Shown: one piece after another, positions 5,466 through 6,101 of the stretch
How the letters are laid out: the number at the start of each line of letters is the position of its first letter
Numbering within the stretch: the stretch's first letter is position 1
Origin: Gemmataceae bacterium
Lineage (GTDB): Bacteria > Planctomycetota > Planctomycetia > Gemmatales > Gemmataceae
Assembly: GCA_947474875.1 (NCBI GenBank)
Contig: CANJKY010000255.1
Coordinates: 1-6,101 of the forward strand
DNA: 6,101 bases
Direction: 5' to 3'
Notes under the pieces: generated by a model
Databases searched by the model: none
The model's input: only the letters and a program-made list of their open reading frames with translations
What the model was told of the DNA's origin: nothing
Program-made: the position numbers and the translations under genes

Positions 5466-5714
5466 ATGCTGTTCGCCGACATCGACATCCCGGCCGTCAT
5501 CGGGGCCAGTATCCCCATCGCCGGCATCGCCGTCGCCATCGTCGCCATCCTGGCCGTCAACTGGCGGCGGGCGAAGGTGTCCGAACACCGGGCGGTGCTG
5601 GTGCAGAACATGGTGGACAAGGGGTTCAGCCCCGGCGAGATCGTGCGGGTGTTGGAGGCGTCCGACCTGAACGCCAACGGCCCGCTCCCGTCCCGCCGCG
5701 CCGAGCGGGTGTGA
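5466..5714 (+). CDS. Single-pass membrane microprotein (82 aa), copy 2 of a pair
   Basis: A paralogue of the gene before it. Both begin MLFA, both have one membrane segment (here residues about 9-31, VIGASIPIAGIAVAIVAILA), then NWRRAKVSEHRAVLVQNMVD and KGFSPGEIVRVLEASD. The C-terminal tails differ fully after the shared helix (NANGPLPSRRAERV here). Twenty-three consecutive bases over the MVDKGFSP codons are identical between the copies (5328-5350 and 5610-5632). GGAG at 5454-5457, 8 bases before ATG 5466, supports the start. The following gene begins only 4 bases after the stop codon, pointing to coupled translation. The function is unknown. Confidence 0.75.
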   Translation: MLFADIDIPAVIGASIPIAGIAVAIVAILAVNWRRAKVSEHRAVLVQNMVDKGFSPGEIVRVLEASDLNANGPLPSRRAERV

Positions 5715-5718
5715 GCCG

Positions 5719-6101
5719 ATGACCCAACTCTTCTGCCTCCTCGCGCTTACCCTCGCCGCCGACCCGACCGAGCCGAAACTCCGGCAGGAGTTGCTCGACC
5801 GGGTGAAGAAGGACCAGGACGCGCGGTTCGCCATGATTGCGGCCAACCCGCTCGGCGGCAAAGGGGAGGCGGACGCGAAGAAGCGGGCCGAGACGCTGGA
5901 CCAACTCGCCAAGATCGACACCGACAACCGCGACTGGTTGAAGGGCGTCATCGACAAGACCGGCTGGCCGGGCGAGGCCCGTGTGGGCAAGGACGGCGCG
6001 CACGCCGCCTGGCTGCTGGTGCAGCACGCCGACGCCGACCGCCCGTTCCAGAAGAGGTGCCTGGACCTGCTGGAGAAGGCGGTGTCGGCGAAGGACGCGG
6101 C
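5719..6101 (+). CDS. DUF6624-type protein, N-terminal 127 residues (runs off right edge)
   Basis: An open frame from ATG 5719 continues to the last base without a stop. It starts MTQLFCLLALTLAADP, a short hydrophobic stretch that could be an export signal though it has no basic n-region. The body reads ELLDRVKKDQDARF (24-37), then a spacer, IDTDNRDWLKGVIDKTGWPG (66-85), VGKDGAHAAWLLVQHADADR (89-108) and FQKRCLDLLEKAV (110-122). The WLK..I...GWPG..LVG.DGA.AAWLLVQHAD..P.FQ..CL.LL pattern is the one I know as DUF6624, a bacterial family of unknown activity whose invariant Trp, His and Asp residues are suggestive of a binding or catalytic pocket. The gap to the preceding membrane gene is 4 bases, so co-translation is likely. 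No clear GGAG site; GTGTGAG just upstream is weak. Confidence 0.82.
   Translation, partial: MTQLFCLLALTLAADPTEPKLRQELLDRVKKDQDARFAMIAANPLGGKGEADAKKRAETLDQLAKIDTDNRDWLKGVIDKTGWPGEARVGKDGAHAAWLLVQHADADRPFQKRCLDLLEKAVSAKDA

Noticed and set aside
5112..5990. 292-codon - strand frame opposite the microproteins and the DUF6624 gene
   Set aside because: Its product is His/Asp/Gly low-complexity sequence, the mirror of the membrane segments; the + strand paralogy is convincing.
1..6101. tRNA, rRNA, CRISPR array, insertion sequence or phage genes
   Set aside because: No cloverleaf-like segment, no regularly spaced repeats and no transposase, integrase or phage protein was seen on either strand.

Overview
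The window reads as chromosomal DNA of a GC-rich planctomycete, most likely Gemmataceae (Gemmata or a relative). This rests on the strong G/C bias at third codon positions, GGAG ribosome binding sites, and the gene families present: TIGR03067-like secreted proteins whose mature ends begin APVPK, HEAT-like secreted proteins ending in a KKWxxW block, a DUF6624 protein, and a hopanoid/sterol-type squalene gene. The assignment is from recalled family patterns, not a database search. All supported genes are on the + strand.

Layout. Positions 2-493 hold the 3' third of hpnE, the FAD enzyme that completes squalene synthesis. After a 105-base gap with a possible promoter come two related secreted HEAT-like proteins (599-2311 and 2409-3653), separated by a short gap carrying a perfect 10-bp GC hairpin. 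Directly after the second lies a large near-perfect palindrome (3660-3721) that looks like a dispersed REP/MITE-type element. Next are three small secreted beta-type proteins of the TIGR03067-like group (3793-4233, 4248-4673, 4690-5091), 14-16 bases apart and so probably co-transcribed. After an 89-base gap with possible RNA structure come two paralogous single-pass membrane microproteins (5181-5444, 5466-5714). Four bases later begins a DUF6624 protein that runs off the right edge (5719-6101).

How the genes relate. Apart from hpnE, all seven complete genes encode predicted exported or membrane proteins, and they fall into three families present as adjacent copies (2 + 3 + 2). The window therefore looks like a stack of local duplications of lineage-specific cell-envelope genes. 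No enzyme, transporter, regulator, transposase, phage gene, RNA gene or CRISPR array is visible downstream of hpnE. What the proteins do together cannot be read from the sequence; shared secretion and tight spacing suggest co-expression, not a known pathway.

The most noteworthy points are the three side-by-side duplicated families, the invariant APVPK mature N-terminus, the paired membrane microproteins with a shared MVDKGFSP motif, and the palindromic element.
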